Source: Treponema sp. (GTDB taxonomy: Bacteria > Spirochaetota > Spirochaetia > Treponematales > Treponemataceae). Taken from it: a stretch of 64,000 nt of DNA. Position 1 is the first letter of the stretch, and each line of letters opens with the position of its first letter. The notes beneath the pieces are model-generated. The model was not told the DNA's origin. It saw nothing but the letters and a program-made list of their open reading frames with translations, and made no database searches. The stretch lies in contig JAFXSM010000038.1 in assembly GCA_017525605.1 (NCBI GenBank), positions 1 to 64,000 of the forward strand. The letters are read 5' to 3'. The position numbers were made by a program, and so were the translations under genes. This document shows positions 26,890 to 34,448 of this stretch, piece by piece.

Positions 26890-27978
26890 CTAGCTTCTTG
26901 TGGACTCTCTTCTCACAAGCCCCTCAAAATTGTGCAGAACGATGTCTTCGTTTTCGTTCGTCTTCAGGACTCCCTCGAAAGTCCCGTAAATCGTCGTCGT
27001 CGTGTCGTGTATAAGCATAAGCGAAAAGTCTTGCAGCTGTCTTGAAATCGGCGTGAACGTCAAATCCACCATGTTCTCGAAATCCTGAATGACCCAGTTC
27101 TTCTGGATTCCGCCGTTGTGCGTTATCTGAATCTGCGGAAGCGGCGTTTTTTTGCCGTCAAGGAAGAGGAAGTTGCTGTTGATTCCGTCCGCGTCCACCT
27201 GGTTTTCCTGCACTGCATGGAGCACGACCGTGAATCTCTTTTTCGTGCCGTTGATTTCCGTAAGTCCCGAAATCATCACTGACTCTGATTCATACTCGAA
27301 CGGATAATATGCCCTGTTCACCTGGAAAATCGAGAATCCATCCGTGTCGTTCATTATCGCCTGCGGATAATTCTTGGTGCTTCCGAGAGAGACTGTGCCG
27401 TGAATCGATGGCGTCGCGTAGTATGTCGCAGAGCATCTCCGCCTTGTCGGTGCCGGGACGACCGCGAAAACCTCGTTCATCCTTTCGTCCGTGTAAGGGG
27501 CTACGAATGCAGCCCTTGCCGACGGGCGCGAGTCGTCGCCTTTCAGCGAGAAAATCATCGAGAAGCGGTTTCTTTTGTGGTCCCAGCTTAGCCTGACGTA
27601 CCTGTTTTTGCTGAAGCTCGCGCAGAACCCGCATTTCATGTTGTGCGGAATGATTCTCCTTCTCGGTCCCATCACTTTTCTGTATGAGAATTTGCGTTTG
27701 CTCTCTTTGTCCCAAAATACGACTTTCACAAGACCGAAGAGTTTCTGGTCCAAAAAATCAACCATGCCGATATAGTCGCCGATGGAAAACATGAACGAGA
27801 TTGAGCTTTTTATTCTGAAATTTGTGATGAATTTCGGAAGAGGCAGTCCTGTGAACGGTGCGCGTATTCCTCTTATGTCCAAACATTCCGGACAGCCGTC
27901 GTATGTGCCGAATATTGCCTTTCCATTCTTTATGACGCTGTCGGGAATTGGCGAAAGCTCTCTTGTGTACAAAATCAT
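26890..27978 (-). CDS. DUF2804-like protein of unknown function
   Basis: 362 residues. The opening (YTRELSPIPDSVIKNGKAIFGTYDG) and the middle (SIGDYIGMVDFLDQKLFGLVKVVFWDKESKRKF) resemble the DUF2804 family, which has no assigned activity and a likely lipocalin-like beta fold. Composition is beta-rich and cytoplasmic, with no export signal. Start: GAGAGG lies immediately before ATG 27978 with no spacer, while TTG at 27972 (codon 3) would have ideal spacing, so the true start may be two codons downstream. First gene of a two-gene unit with 24871-26877. The family call is from memory of the pattern and should be confirmed. Confidence 0.6.
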   Translation of the reverse strand: MILYTRELSPIPDSVIKNGKAIFGTYDGCPECLDIRGIRAPFTGLPLPKFITNFRIKSSISFMFSIGDYIGMVDFLDQKLFGLVKVVFWDKESKRKFSYRKVMGPRRRIIPHNMKCGFCASFSKNRYVRLSWDHKRNRFSMIFSLKGDDSRPSARAAFVAPYTDERMNEVFAVVPAPTRRRCSATYYATPSIHGTVSLGSTKNYPQAIMNDTDGFSIFQVNRAYYPFEYESESVMISGLTEINGTKKRFTVVLHAVQENQVDADGINSNFLFLDGKKTPLPQIQITHNGGIQKNWVIQDFENMVDLTFTPISRQLQDFSLMLIHDTTTTIYGTFEGVLKTNENEDIVLHNFEGLVRRESTRS

Positions 27979-28151
27979 CCTCTCAAAACTTTTTCATCTT
28001 TTGCCTTATATTCTCGGAAAAAAAAAGACACTGTTCAAGAGTTGAATATCTCCATTATCTCTATTTTTGTAATTTTCCGACCCCCAAACCGATTTTCCTT
28101 GAGAATTCACCATTTTGCCTTAAACTGAAATTCAGGAAAGGACAATATTCA

Positions 28152-28185
28152 ATGCCGAATTTTACAATTTGCATTAATTCGGCAT
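28152..28185. repeat. Inverted repeat ATGCCGAATT/AATTCGGCAT
   Basis: Arms at 28152-28161 and 28176-28185 are perfect complements around a 14-base centre. Part of it (AATGCCGAATTTTACAAT) is the reverse complement of the right flank of the hairpin after metH (6235-6256), and the right arm resembles 57795-57811. It lies in the 244-bp divergent gap between the DUF2804-like gene and the beta-CASP nuclease, where I see no other feature apart from ribosome binding sites. Confidence 0.55.
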
Positions 28186-28222
28186 TCGATTTGCAACATT
28201 ATTTTCTTGATGGAGGCTCACT

Positions 28223-29824
28223 ATGGCTGTTACACTTTATTCTCTTGGTGCCGCACAGGAAGTCACAGGCTCAAAGCACATTTTCGAAATAGACGGTCGC
28301 TCATTCATGGTGGACTGCGGTGCGTTTCAGGGAAAGCGCGCCGAAGCCGACGAGAAGAACAGGAAATTCGAAATCGCCGTGGACAAAATCGAATCGGTGA
28401 TTCTGACACATTCGCATTACGACCATGTTGGATTGCTTCCAGTGCTGGTCAAGAAGGGCTTCAACGGAATCATCTACGCCACTCCGGCGACGCGCGACCT
28501 TGCCGATTTGGTGATGATGGATTCCGCGAAAATACAGGCACGCGATGCCGAGTATCTTCGCAAGCAGGCTCTGAAAAAAGGGCAGAAATTCACGTGGACT
28601 CCGCTCTTTGACGAGAGGGATTGTCTCAAGACCACGAACCAGATTGTCACCGTCTCGTACAACAGGAAGATGTACGTTGCGCCGGACGTAATCCTCGAAT
28701 TCTTCGATGCGGGGCACATCCTCGGCTCGGCGTTCGCGTATGTGACGATAAAAGGTCAGCGCGACGAGGACGGAAAGCCGCTCGGCACCTCAAAGAATTC
28801 CGGCATGATGCTCTCGATTTGGAACAAGCTTTTCGGCTGGAAAAAAGACGACAAGCGTTCCAATTCAGACAGAAGGCGCGCGACCCCTGAAGAGCAGGCT
28901 GAGTACAAGGGGCCCGAAAGGCGAAGCGGCTACGACAGGCGCGCGGGAAAGGACGAAATCCGAATCCTCTACACTGGCGACCTCGGAAGGAAACTCAAGC
29001 CGATTATCCGCGACCCTTCTACGAACCTTCCTCCGCCTGACTACATCGTACTTGAAAGCACCTACGGAAACAGGAAGCACGAGCTTGCGTCTGTCGCGAT
29101 GGACGAGCTTCGCAAAATCGTGAACAGGGCAGTGGAGAAGAAAGGAAAAATCATAATCCCGTCATTCGCAATCGAAAGGACGCAGGAGCTTGTATATTAT
29201 CTGCACCTGCTTGTTGACCAGAAAAAGATTCCTGCGATTCCGATTTATGTCGATTCCCCGATGGCAGTGAATGCGACGAGCATCTTCCAGGTTCATCAGG
29301 AATGTTACAGCGAGGAAGTCCACGAGGCGTTCCTGAAGCATCACAAGAATCCGTTCGGCTTCGGAAATCTCACCGCGATAAATTCGGTCGAGGAATCGAA
29401 GGCACTGAACGAGAAGCCGGGGCCGATGATTATCATCTCCGCTGACGGAATGTGCGAGTCGGGAAGAATCGTCCACCACCTCGCGAACAACATCTCTGAT
29501 TCGCGTAACACGGTTCTCATCGTAGGTTTCATGGCGGAGAACACGCTCGGGCGCAGAATCCGCGACGGAGCCAAGGTCGTGAAAATCATGGGCGAGGAGT
29601 ACGACGTGAAGGCGACTGTCGAGTCAATCAACGCGTTCAGCGCACATGCAGATTACGAGGAAACTTGCAAATGGCTTGAGGCAATCGACACGTCCCGCCT
29701 AAAGAGAATCTTCCTTGTGCACGGCGAGCCTGATTCTCAGGAATTCCTGAAGAATTATCTTGAGGAGCACGGATTCAAGGACGTTCAGATTGTGAAATAC
29801 GGCGAAACTTACGACTTAGTGTGA
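28223..29824 (+). CDS. Beta-CASP metallo-beta-lactamase RNase-like protein with an inserted arginine-rich loop
   Basis: 533 residues; GGAGG is nine bases before the ATG. The metallo-beta-lactamase motif H-S-H-Y-D-H falls near 62-67, further metal ligands include D-A-G-H-I-L-G-S and Y-T-G-D-L-G-R, and the beta-CASP and C-terminal Zn-dependent RMMBL parts follow (SFAIERTQELVYYL; SADGMCESGRI; F-S-A-H-A-D-Y). These proteins process RNA, like the 3' end cleavage factor/KH-less archaeal relatives; a DNA or small-molecule role cannot be excluded. Between ligand blocks, about residues 190-245, there is a basic insertion with the related words NSDRRR and GPERRSGYDRRAG. The core family lacks this. The gene has its own leader and a terminator follows. 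Confidence 0.85.
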   Translation: MAVTLYSLGAAQEVTGSKHIFEIDGRSFMVDCGAFQGKRAEADEKNRKFEIAVDKIESVILTHSHYDHVGLLPVLVKKGFNGIIYATPATRDLADLVMMDSAKIQARDAEYLRKQALKKGQKFTWTPLFDERDCLKTTNQIVTVSYNRKMYVAPDVILEFFDAGHILGSAFAYVTIKGQRDEDGKPLGTSKNSGMMLSIWNKLFGWKKDDKRSNSDRRRATPEEQAEYKGPERRSGYDRRAGKDEIRILYTGDLGRKLKPIIRDPSTNLPPPDYIVLESTYGNRKHELASVAMDELRKIVNRAVEKKGKIIIPSFAIERTQELVYYLHLLVDQKKIPAIPIYVDSPMAVNATSIFQVHQECYSEEVHEAFLKHHKNPFGFGNLTAINSVEESKALNEKPGPMIIISADGMCESGRIVHHLANNISDSRNTVLIVGFMAENTLGRRIRDGAKVVKIMGEEYDVKATVESINAFSAHADYEETCKWLEAIDTSRLKRIFLVHGEPDSQEFLKNYLEEHGFKDVQIVKYGETYDLV

Positions 29825-29896
29825 GTTTCCGGGGCAAAAATCGGAATTTTGCAGAATCAAACGCGCAAGATTTCCGGCTTGTTAAAATTGGTATGG

Positions 29897-29930
29897 GGAC
29901 GGCGGATTTTTTTGCCGTCCTCTGTTTTAT
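29897..29930 (+). terminator. Rho-independent terminator
   Basis: GGACGGC (29897-29903) pairs with GCCGTCC (29914-29920) around a GATTTTTTT-type loop, followed by TCTGTTTTAT. It ends the beta-CASP gene, 70 bp after its stop. Confidence 0.8.
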
Positions 29931-29960
29931 ATGCTCGTAAAAATCAATAGAATGTGATTC

Positions 29961-31022
29961 ATGCGTAACTACATGAAAAGTGTCTTCATCACGGTAGGCT
30001 CAATCGCACTGGTTGTGCTTACTTACGTTCTTTCCGTTTATCTGTTCGTATTTGGCCCTTCGTTTTCCAGGGCAGAAATGACCGAGGAAAAAATCAAGAA
30101 GTATTTCATGACAGAAGAATTCTATTCGCAGTACCTTTCCGAAAAGTCGTGGTTCGAGTCGAAGAATCCGAGACATGAATATGTCGTCTCGCATGACGGG
30201 CTGAAACTTGCCGCGCTCGTTCTTCCGTTCGACAAAAACGACTCCCAGGAAATTGAGGAATCCCTCGGAACTGTGATTCTCCTTCATGGATATCACTCCG
30301 ACCCTGTGCGCGAATTCGTCTCGCTTGCGCATTTTTACCACAACCTCGGCTACAACGTGATTATGCCGTATCAGAGGGCGCACGGAGAAAGCGAGGGCGA
30401 GTACATAACGTTCGGCTTGAAGGAGAGGTTCGATATCCGCGACTGGATGTTCAAGGCGAACGAGCTTTTCGGAAGCGGCAGGCCTCTTTTCGTGGAGGGA
30501 ATCTCGATGGGCTGCGCGACGACTGTCATGTCGCTCGGGTTCGACAATCTCCCTGCGAATTTGCGCGGAATAATCGCCGACTGCGGCTTCACTTCCCCGA
30601 AGGCAATCATCATGAAAGTTTTGTCGAAGGACAAGAAAATCCCGACTTCATCTCTGATTTTCACTGTCGGAAATGCGATGTCGCAGAGCAAGATTGGAGT
30701 TGACCTTGAGGAATATTCGACTTTCGATGCGATTGATTTCAACAAGACACGCGCGGAGCAGATTCCGATTCTCTTCATTCACGGCGCGGACGATGATTAT
30801 GTCCCTCTTTATATGACGAGCGAGAATTTCATGCGCTGCGTCGGAAATTTCAGCGAGCTTGAGGGCGGCGATCTTGGAAATGTCGTCGTCACCCCGAATC
30901 CGCAGGCGAGCAAATACAAATACGTTCAGATTGAGGGCGCACAGCACGCGATTTCGAATATCATAAATCCTGAAAAATACCATTCCGAAGTCAGAAAATT
31001 CCTTGAGAAATACGGAAAATAG
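29961..31022 (+). CDS. Membrane-anchored alpha/beta hydrolase (serine aminopeptidase S33-like)
   Basis: 353 residues. A single N-terminal membrane segment (about 8-30) would leave the enzyme outside the cytoplasm. The hydrolase fold shows the oxyanion region L-L-H-G-Y-H, then R-A-H-G-E-S, the nucleophile elbow G-I-S183-M-G, a late acid in H-G-A-D-D-D-Y-V-P and the C-terminal histidine (G-A-Q-H-A). The triad is complete. Related proteins act as esterases, lipases or peptidases; the substrate is not deducible. An alternative ATG at 29973 exists and neither start has a strong ribosome binding site. It lies directly upstream of the pectate lyase gene and could deacylate pectin fragments, but that is only contextual. 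Confidence 0.8.
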   Translation: MRNYMKSVFITVGSIALVVLTYVLSVYLFVFGPSFSRAEMTEEKIKKYFMTEEFYSQYLSEKSWFESKNPRHEYVVSHDGLKLAALVLPFDKNDSQEIEESLGTVILLHGYHSDPVREFVSLAHFYHNLGYNVIMPYQRAHGESEGEYITFGLKERFDIRDWMFKANELFGSGRPLFVEGISMGCATTVMSLGFDNLPANLRGIIADCGFTSPKAIIMKVLSKDKKIPTSSLIFTVGNAMSQSKIGVDLEEYSTFDAIDFNKTRAEQIPILFIHGADDDYVPLYMTSENFMRCVGNFSELEGGDLGNVVVTPNPQASKYKYVQIEGAQHAISNIINPEKYHSEVRKFLEKYGK

Positions 31023-31088
31023 TCCTGTTCGGAGTCGGCGGTTGCTGATTTTCGAACCTAGTCCTGTCTTTTTAATGAGGTTTCCAAA

Positions 31089-32399
31089 ATGAAAAAAATC
31101 ATGCTTGTTTCTTCAATGCTTTTTCTCTGCTCTCTTTCTTTCGGGGCAAAAAAAGCAAAGGTCGTGACCCTTACAGCAACGACGAATCTTACCCCGTGCC
31201 AGATTCAGCTCGGAAGTGACGTTGAGAAAACGTTCGGCTTTGCTGATGCCGGAAAAATGGTCTATCCGGCGGTCGACAAAGTTATCGTAATCGACGACAA
31301 AACATATCCGAATCCGAAAGACAAACGGATGGCGTTCACGAATGCAATAGCGTCCGGAAATGTCGCGTCGTCAAAAATCACTGAGGACGCAGCCGTTATT
31401 CTTCTTTCTGGCACTGTCGATTTGAGCGACGGAAAGGTGAGCGACAGCGACCATTCGTATTTCGACAAATTCGATTCCGCTACTCACAAAAGGGTGAACG
31501 ACGACATCGTGTACAACATTGGCGCGAACAAGACGATTCTTGGAATCGAGCAGGCAAAGGTCGCGTTCGGCGGGCTTCGAATCAAAGCGTCAAAGTCGAA
31601 TTCGGCTTCGAACATAATCATAAGGAACATCGCTTTTTGGGACGCGCACGGCTCGACCGAATACGACACTTCCGTGAAGAAATTCGAAAATAAGAAGGCA
31701 AGCGCGGACCAGCTTTCAATAGAAGGAACCCCTGCAAAAGGAGCTGACGGAAAAGACAACGGCGAAATGGAATTCATCCCGACGAACATCTGGATTGACC
31801 ACTGCTCTTTCTCCGACGGAAAATGCGTTGACCTTGAGCGCAACTACAACCACGACGGCGCGTTGGACGCGAAGGCAGTGCGCAACATGACGGTCTCGTA
31901 CTGCGAATTCACGAACCACGACAAAGTGACGCTCTTGGGGCCTAGCGACAGTTTTGTGAACCCGAACGACAGGCAGATTACGTTCCACCACAACTACTAC
32001 CACGGTGCGATTCAGAGAATGCCTAGAAGCCGCGGCTGCAAAGTCCACATCTACAACAACGTCTTCGACAACATCGGAACGTCTGGCAACAGCGGCTACA
32101 GCCTCGGGCCTGGAATCGGCTCGCTTTTCATCGTCGAGTCGAACTATTTCGGAAGCCACGCTGGAAAAATCCTCCGCTACAATGACAAGTCTTCTCTTTC
32201 AGATTCGACTTTCTCAAAGCTGTATGCAAGCGGAAATGTTCCCGAGCTCAGCAATTCGAATTCCGAAGAATTCACAAAGCATCGCGTGACTGAAAAGCCG
32301 TTTGAAATCAGTTACGAGTATGAGCTTGATGACGTTTCGAAAAACAAGGGCGAGCTTCCGGGAAAAGTCGGCAACGTTCTTCTGATTTCCGTAAAGTGA
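31089..32399 (+). CDS. Secreted pectate lyase (polysaccharide lyase family 1)
   Basis: 436 residues with signal peptide (MKKIMLVSSMLFLCSLSFG). The enzyme cleaves polygalacturonate by calcium-dependent beta-elimination, giving 4,5-unsaturated ends that KduI later handles. The parallel beta-helix shows family 1 hallmarks in order: NIIIRNIAF, NIWIDHCSF (calcium site W-I-D-H), DGALDAKAVRNMTVSYC, and the catalytic arginine region F-H-H-N-Y-Y-H-G-A-I-Q-R-M-P-R-S-R. Length is typical once the N-terminal extension of about 60 residues is allowed for. GAGG precedes the ATG. The pectin methylesterase gene follows by 12 bp, so methyl removal and lyase action are coexpressed. Confidence 0.93.
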   Translation: MKKIMLVSSMLFLCSLSFGAKKAKVVTLTATTNLTPCQIQLGSDVEKTFGFADAGKMVYPAVDKVIVIDDKTYPNPKDKRMAFTNAIASGNVASSKITEDAAVILLSGTVDLSDGKVSDSDHSYFDKFDSATHKRVNDDIVYNIGANKTILGIEQAKVAFGGLRIKASKSNSASNIIIRNIAFWDAHGSTEYDTSVKKFENKKASADQLSIEGTPAKGADGKDNGEMEFIPTNIWIDHCSFSDGKCVDLERNYNHDGALDAKAVRNMTVSYCEFTNHDKVTLLGPSDSFVNPNDRQITFHHNYYHGAIQRMPRSRGCKVHIYNNVFDNIGTSGNSGYSLGPGIGSLFIVESNYFGSHAGKILRYNDKSSLSDSTFSKLYASGNVPELSNSNSEEFTKHRVTEKPFEISYEYELDDVSKNKGELPGKVGNVLLISVK

Positions 32400-32411
32400 G
32401 AAAATGCAAAA

Positions 32412-33389
32412 ATGAAAGCGAATATTTCTGTTTCAGATTCCCTTCCTGATTTTTTCCGAAACTTGAGCGTTCAGGACGAAAATGAGGAAATCCGCGTGAT
32501 TCTTTCCGACGGAACTCACAAAGGCGCGTTCCGTGAAAGAATCTTCTATAATCTTCCGAATCCCCTCGTAATCGAATCTGAAAATGCTGATTCTGAAAAA
32601 TGCGTCCTCTCGGGCGAGAACTGCGAGGCGTTCCACAAGGACACCGAGAACCGGGCGATAATCACGTTCGGAAACGAATGCACGAAAGTGACGCTCATGA
32701 ATTTCACAATCGAGAACCTGCATGTGAAGACGAGCGACGACGCTTCCTTGGGAAACCAGGCGGAGGCAATCTGCTTCGACTGCAAGAAGGGCTTCCTCTA
32801 CTGTGAGAACATGATTTTCAAAAGCCGCCAGGACACGATTCATGTGAAAGGCTTCTCGCATTTCAAAAACTGCCGAATACTTGGCGACGTTGATTTCATC
32901 TGGGGCTACTGCGACACGGCGATTTTCGACAACTGCAAAATCCACACGATTGCCGACAACCGTGGAAGCGACCGGCCTGCATACGTCCTTCAAAGCCGCT
33001 CACTGAACGGAAGACCCGGATTCGTGTTCATAAATTGTGCATTCACTGCGGACAACCGCGGCGAAAATGCGAAGATTTACATCGGAAGAAGCCAGGGAAC
33101 CGGAAAGAAAGATTCCGTTGACAGATGGGACTCAATCGCGCTCATTTCGTGCACGATTTCTGATTTGTACGACACCGCGCTCTGGACAGACGAGAACGGA
33201 AGCCGCGCCGTCTACCCGGAGAAGGGCAGTGCGCTAGTGGGCTGGAGGGAGTACGGCACGAAAATAAAGGATTCAGCCGGAAACATCCGCCCCTACGACC
33301 CGAAAAAACAGGAACGCCACGGCTACTCCATGAACGACAGCGACTTGATGCGGCTGCAAAAGTGCATCGAAGAGACGAAAGTCGTTTGA
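32412..33389 (+). CDS. Pectin methylesterase (carbohydrate esterase family 8), no signal peptide
   Basis: 325 residues. It removes methyl esters from galacturonate so that pectate lyase can act. Family 8 marks are present: the stretch around S-R-Q-D-T-I with the catalytic-site Gln and Asp, G-D-V-D-F-I-W-G carrying the second Asp, and I-Y-I-G-R where the substrate-binding Arg sits, with W-R-E-Y further on. Unlike the lyase before it, the N-terminus (MKANISVSDSLPDFF) has no export signal, so the enzyme is predicted cytoplasmic and would act on imported methylated oligogalacturonides. The ribosome binding site is weak (GTGAG) and no better upstream start is evident, so coupling to the lyase is likely. 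Confidence 0.88.
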   Translation: MKANISVSDSLPDFFRNLSVQDENEEIRVILSDGTHKGAFRERIFYNLPNPLVIESENADSEKCVLSGENCEAFHKDTENRAIITFGNECTKVTLMNFTIENLHVKTSDDASLGNQAEAICFDCKKGFLYCENMIFKSRQDTIHVKGFSHFKNCRILGDVDFIWGYCDTAIFDNCKIHTIADNRGSDRPAYVLQSRSLNGRPGFVFINCAFTADNRGENAKIYIGRSQGTGKKDSVDRWDSIALISCTISDLYDTALWTDENGSRAVYPEKGSALVGWREYGTKIKDSAGNIRPYDPKKQERHGYSMNDSDLMRLQKCIEETKVV

Positions 33390-33418
33390 GCGGCTGAATC
33401 CTGTCTTGGTGAATTTCC

Positions 33419-33455
33419 GTGGGATAATCCAAAGTGATGTTTGTGATTGTCCCAC
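33419..33455 (+). terminator. Hairpin after the pectin methylesterase gene
   Basis: GTGGGATAAT (33419-33428) and ATTGTCCCAC (33446-33455) form a stem with one mismatch and a 17-base loop, 30 bp after the stop. No T-run follows, so factor-independent termination is uncertain. Confidence 0.5.
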
Positions 33456-33483
33456 GAGGTCCTTTTCATCAAGGCTTTGCGCG

Positions 33484-33555
33484 GTGAAGACACAGTTTCA
33501 GCATCTACCTCACCTTCCAGAGCAAAAGCCCTTTTCCGTCGCTTGAGAACACGAG
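33484..33555 (-). pseudogene. Relic of the AAA-ATPase gene 3' end (direct repeat, copy 1)
   Basis: 72 bp closely matching 34376-34448, including a run of 30 identical bases (33511-33540 with 34404-34433). On the minus strand it reads ALVFSSDGKGLLLWKVR and stop, the C-terminus of the AAA-ATPase. The relic supplies the -35 element of the toxin-antitoxin promoter: the intact copy has CTGGAGA where the relic has CTTGAGA. Confidence 0.85.
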
Positions 33556-33571
33556 AGCGACGATGTATACT
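33543..33571 (+). promoter_or_regulatory. Promoter of the VapBC-type module
   Basis: TTGAGA (33543-33548), 17-bp spacer, TATACT (33566-33571). The start of transcription would be near 33578, giving a 26-base leader with GGAGG for the antitoxin. The -35 lies in the ATPase relic and the -10 just beyond it. Confidence 0.75.
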
Positions 33572-33603
33572 TTGCGTAGATTTGTTGAGCTGGAGGTGCG
33601 TTT

Positions 33604-33921
33604 ATGACAATCGAAGGATATTTTGACGGAACGGCAGTCAGACCTCTTGAGCCTGTTGATTTGAAGCCTCAGCAGAAAGTGTTTATCGACATTCCAGATC
33701 AGAAGGAAAATGTAGAAGAGCGTAAAAAGAAACAACGTGCATTTCTCCAAGACCTTGCAGACCACGCGGAAGAAGTCCACGAAGAAGAGGAATCGGCTCG
33801 AAAAACTCGGCAGAAAAAAGCGGTGGACGACCTTTTTAATTTGCTTTCTGATGACGAGGCAAAGGCATTCGGGGAAGAAATGAAAACGCATCTGCGCTTC
33901 AAGACGGTGGAACTCTCATGA
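33604..33921 (+). CDS. Antitoxin of a VapBC-type module (AF2212-like N-terminus)
   Basis: 105 residues; GGAGG precedes the ATG. The N-terminus (TIEGYFDGTAVRPLEPVDLKPQQKVFIDI) is the pattern of AF2212-like antitoxins, a short beta domain that also occurs in DUF104 proteins. The remainder is highly charged helix (ENVEERKKKQRAFLQDLADHAEEVHEEEESARKTRQKK), probably the toxin-binding part. It overlaps the PIN toxin by four bases. Antitoxins of this class neutralise the RNase and usually autorepress the operon. Confidence 0.85.
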   Translation: MTIEGYFDGTAVRPLEPVDLKPQQKVFIDIPDQKENVEERKKKQRAFLQDLADHAEEVHEEEESARKTRQKKAVDDLFNLLSDDEAKAFGEEMKTHLRFKTVELS

Positions 33922-34322
33922 AATACTTTCTCGACACGAACATCATCAGCTATCTTTTGCAGAAGAATGTTTCCGTGCTGTCAAAATTAAAAGAACTCAT
34001 TGACCGTGAGGACACGGAATTATACATTTCAGTCGTCACCTATTACGAACTAAAACGCGGGCTGATAGCTTCCAATGCGACAACAAAGTTGAAAGCTTTG
34101 CAAATTATTCTCCATTCATACTTTGAAGTAGTGCTGATGGATTTCGGCATGTACGAACGCTCTGCTCAAATTTACGCTGATTTGAAAAAAGACGGAAATC
34201 TTATTGAGGACGACGACATTTTTATCGGTGCTACAGCCCTTGAAAACGATGCCGTCCTTGTTACGAACAACGAACGGCACTTAGGGCGAATCAAAAATTT
34301 GAAAATTGAAGTGTGGAAATAA
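33918..34322 (+). CDS. vapC: PIN-domain ribonuclease toxin (VapC-like)
   Basis: 134 residues. PIN active-site acids are D6 (MKYFLDTN), E44 (TYYELKRG), a D-D-D cluster near 98-101 (EDDDIFIGA) and a later N-N-E-R-H in place of the usual final Asp motif. VapC toxins cut tRNA or rRNA at specific sites. ATG overlaps the antitoxin stop (ATGA). The module lies between two copies of the 3' end of the AAA-ATPase gene, which suggests it arrived with a local duplication. Confidence 0.9.
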   Translation: MKYFLDTNIISYLLQKNVSVLSKLKELIDREDTELYISVVTYYELKRGLIASNATTKLKALQIILHSYFEVVLMDFGMYERSAQIYADLKKDGNLIEDDDIFIGATALENDAVLVTNNERHLGRIKNLKIEVWK

Positions 34323-34375
34323 AAACTAAAAGAATATCCCGTTTGAACTTTCCCTGCTGAAATTGTATTTTTCGC

Positions 34376-34448
34376 GTGAAGAACACAGCCTTAGCATTTA
34401 TCGCACCTTCCAGAGCAAAAGCCCTTTTCCGTCACTGGAGAACACGAG
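34376..34448 (-). repeat. Direct repeat copy 2 (end of the intact AAA-ATPase gene)
   Basis: Partner of 33484-33555. It includes the last 17 codons and stop of the ATPase gene plus 22 bp beyond, so homology runs past the coding region. Confidence 0.85.
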
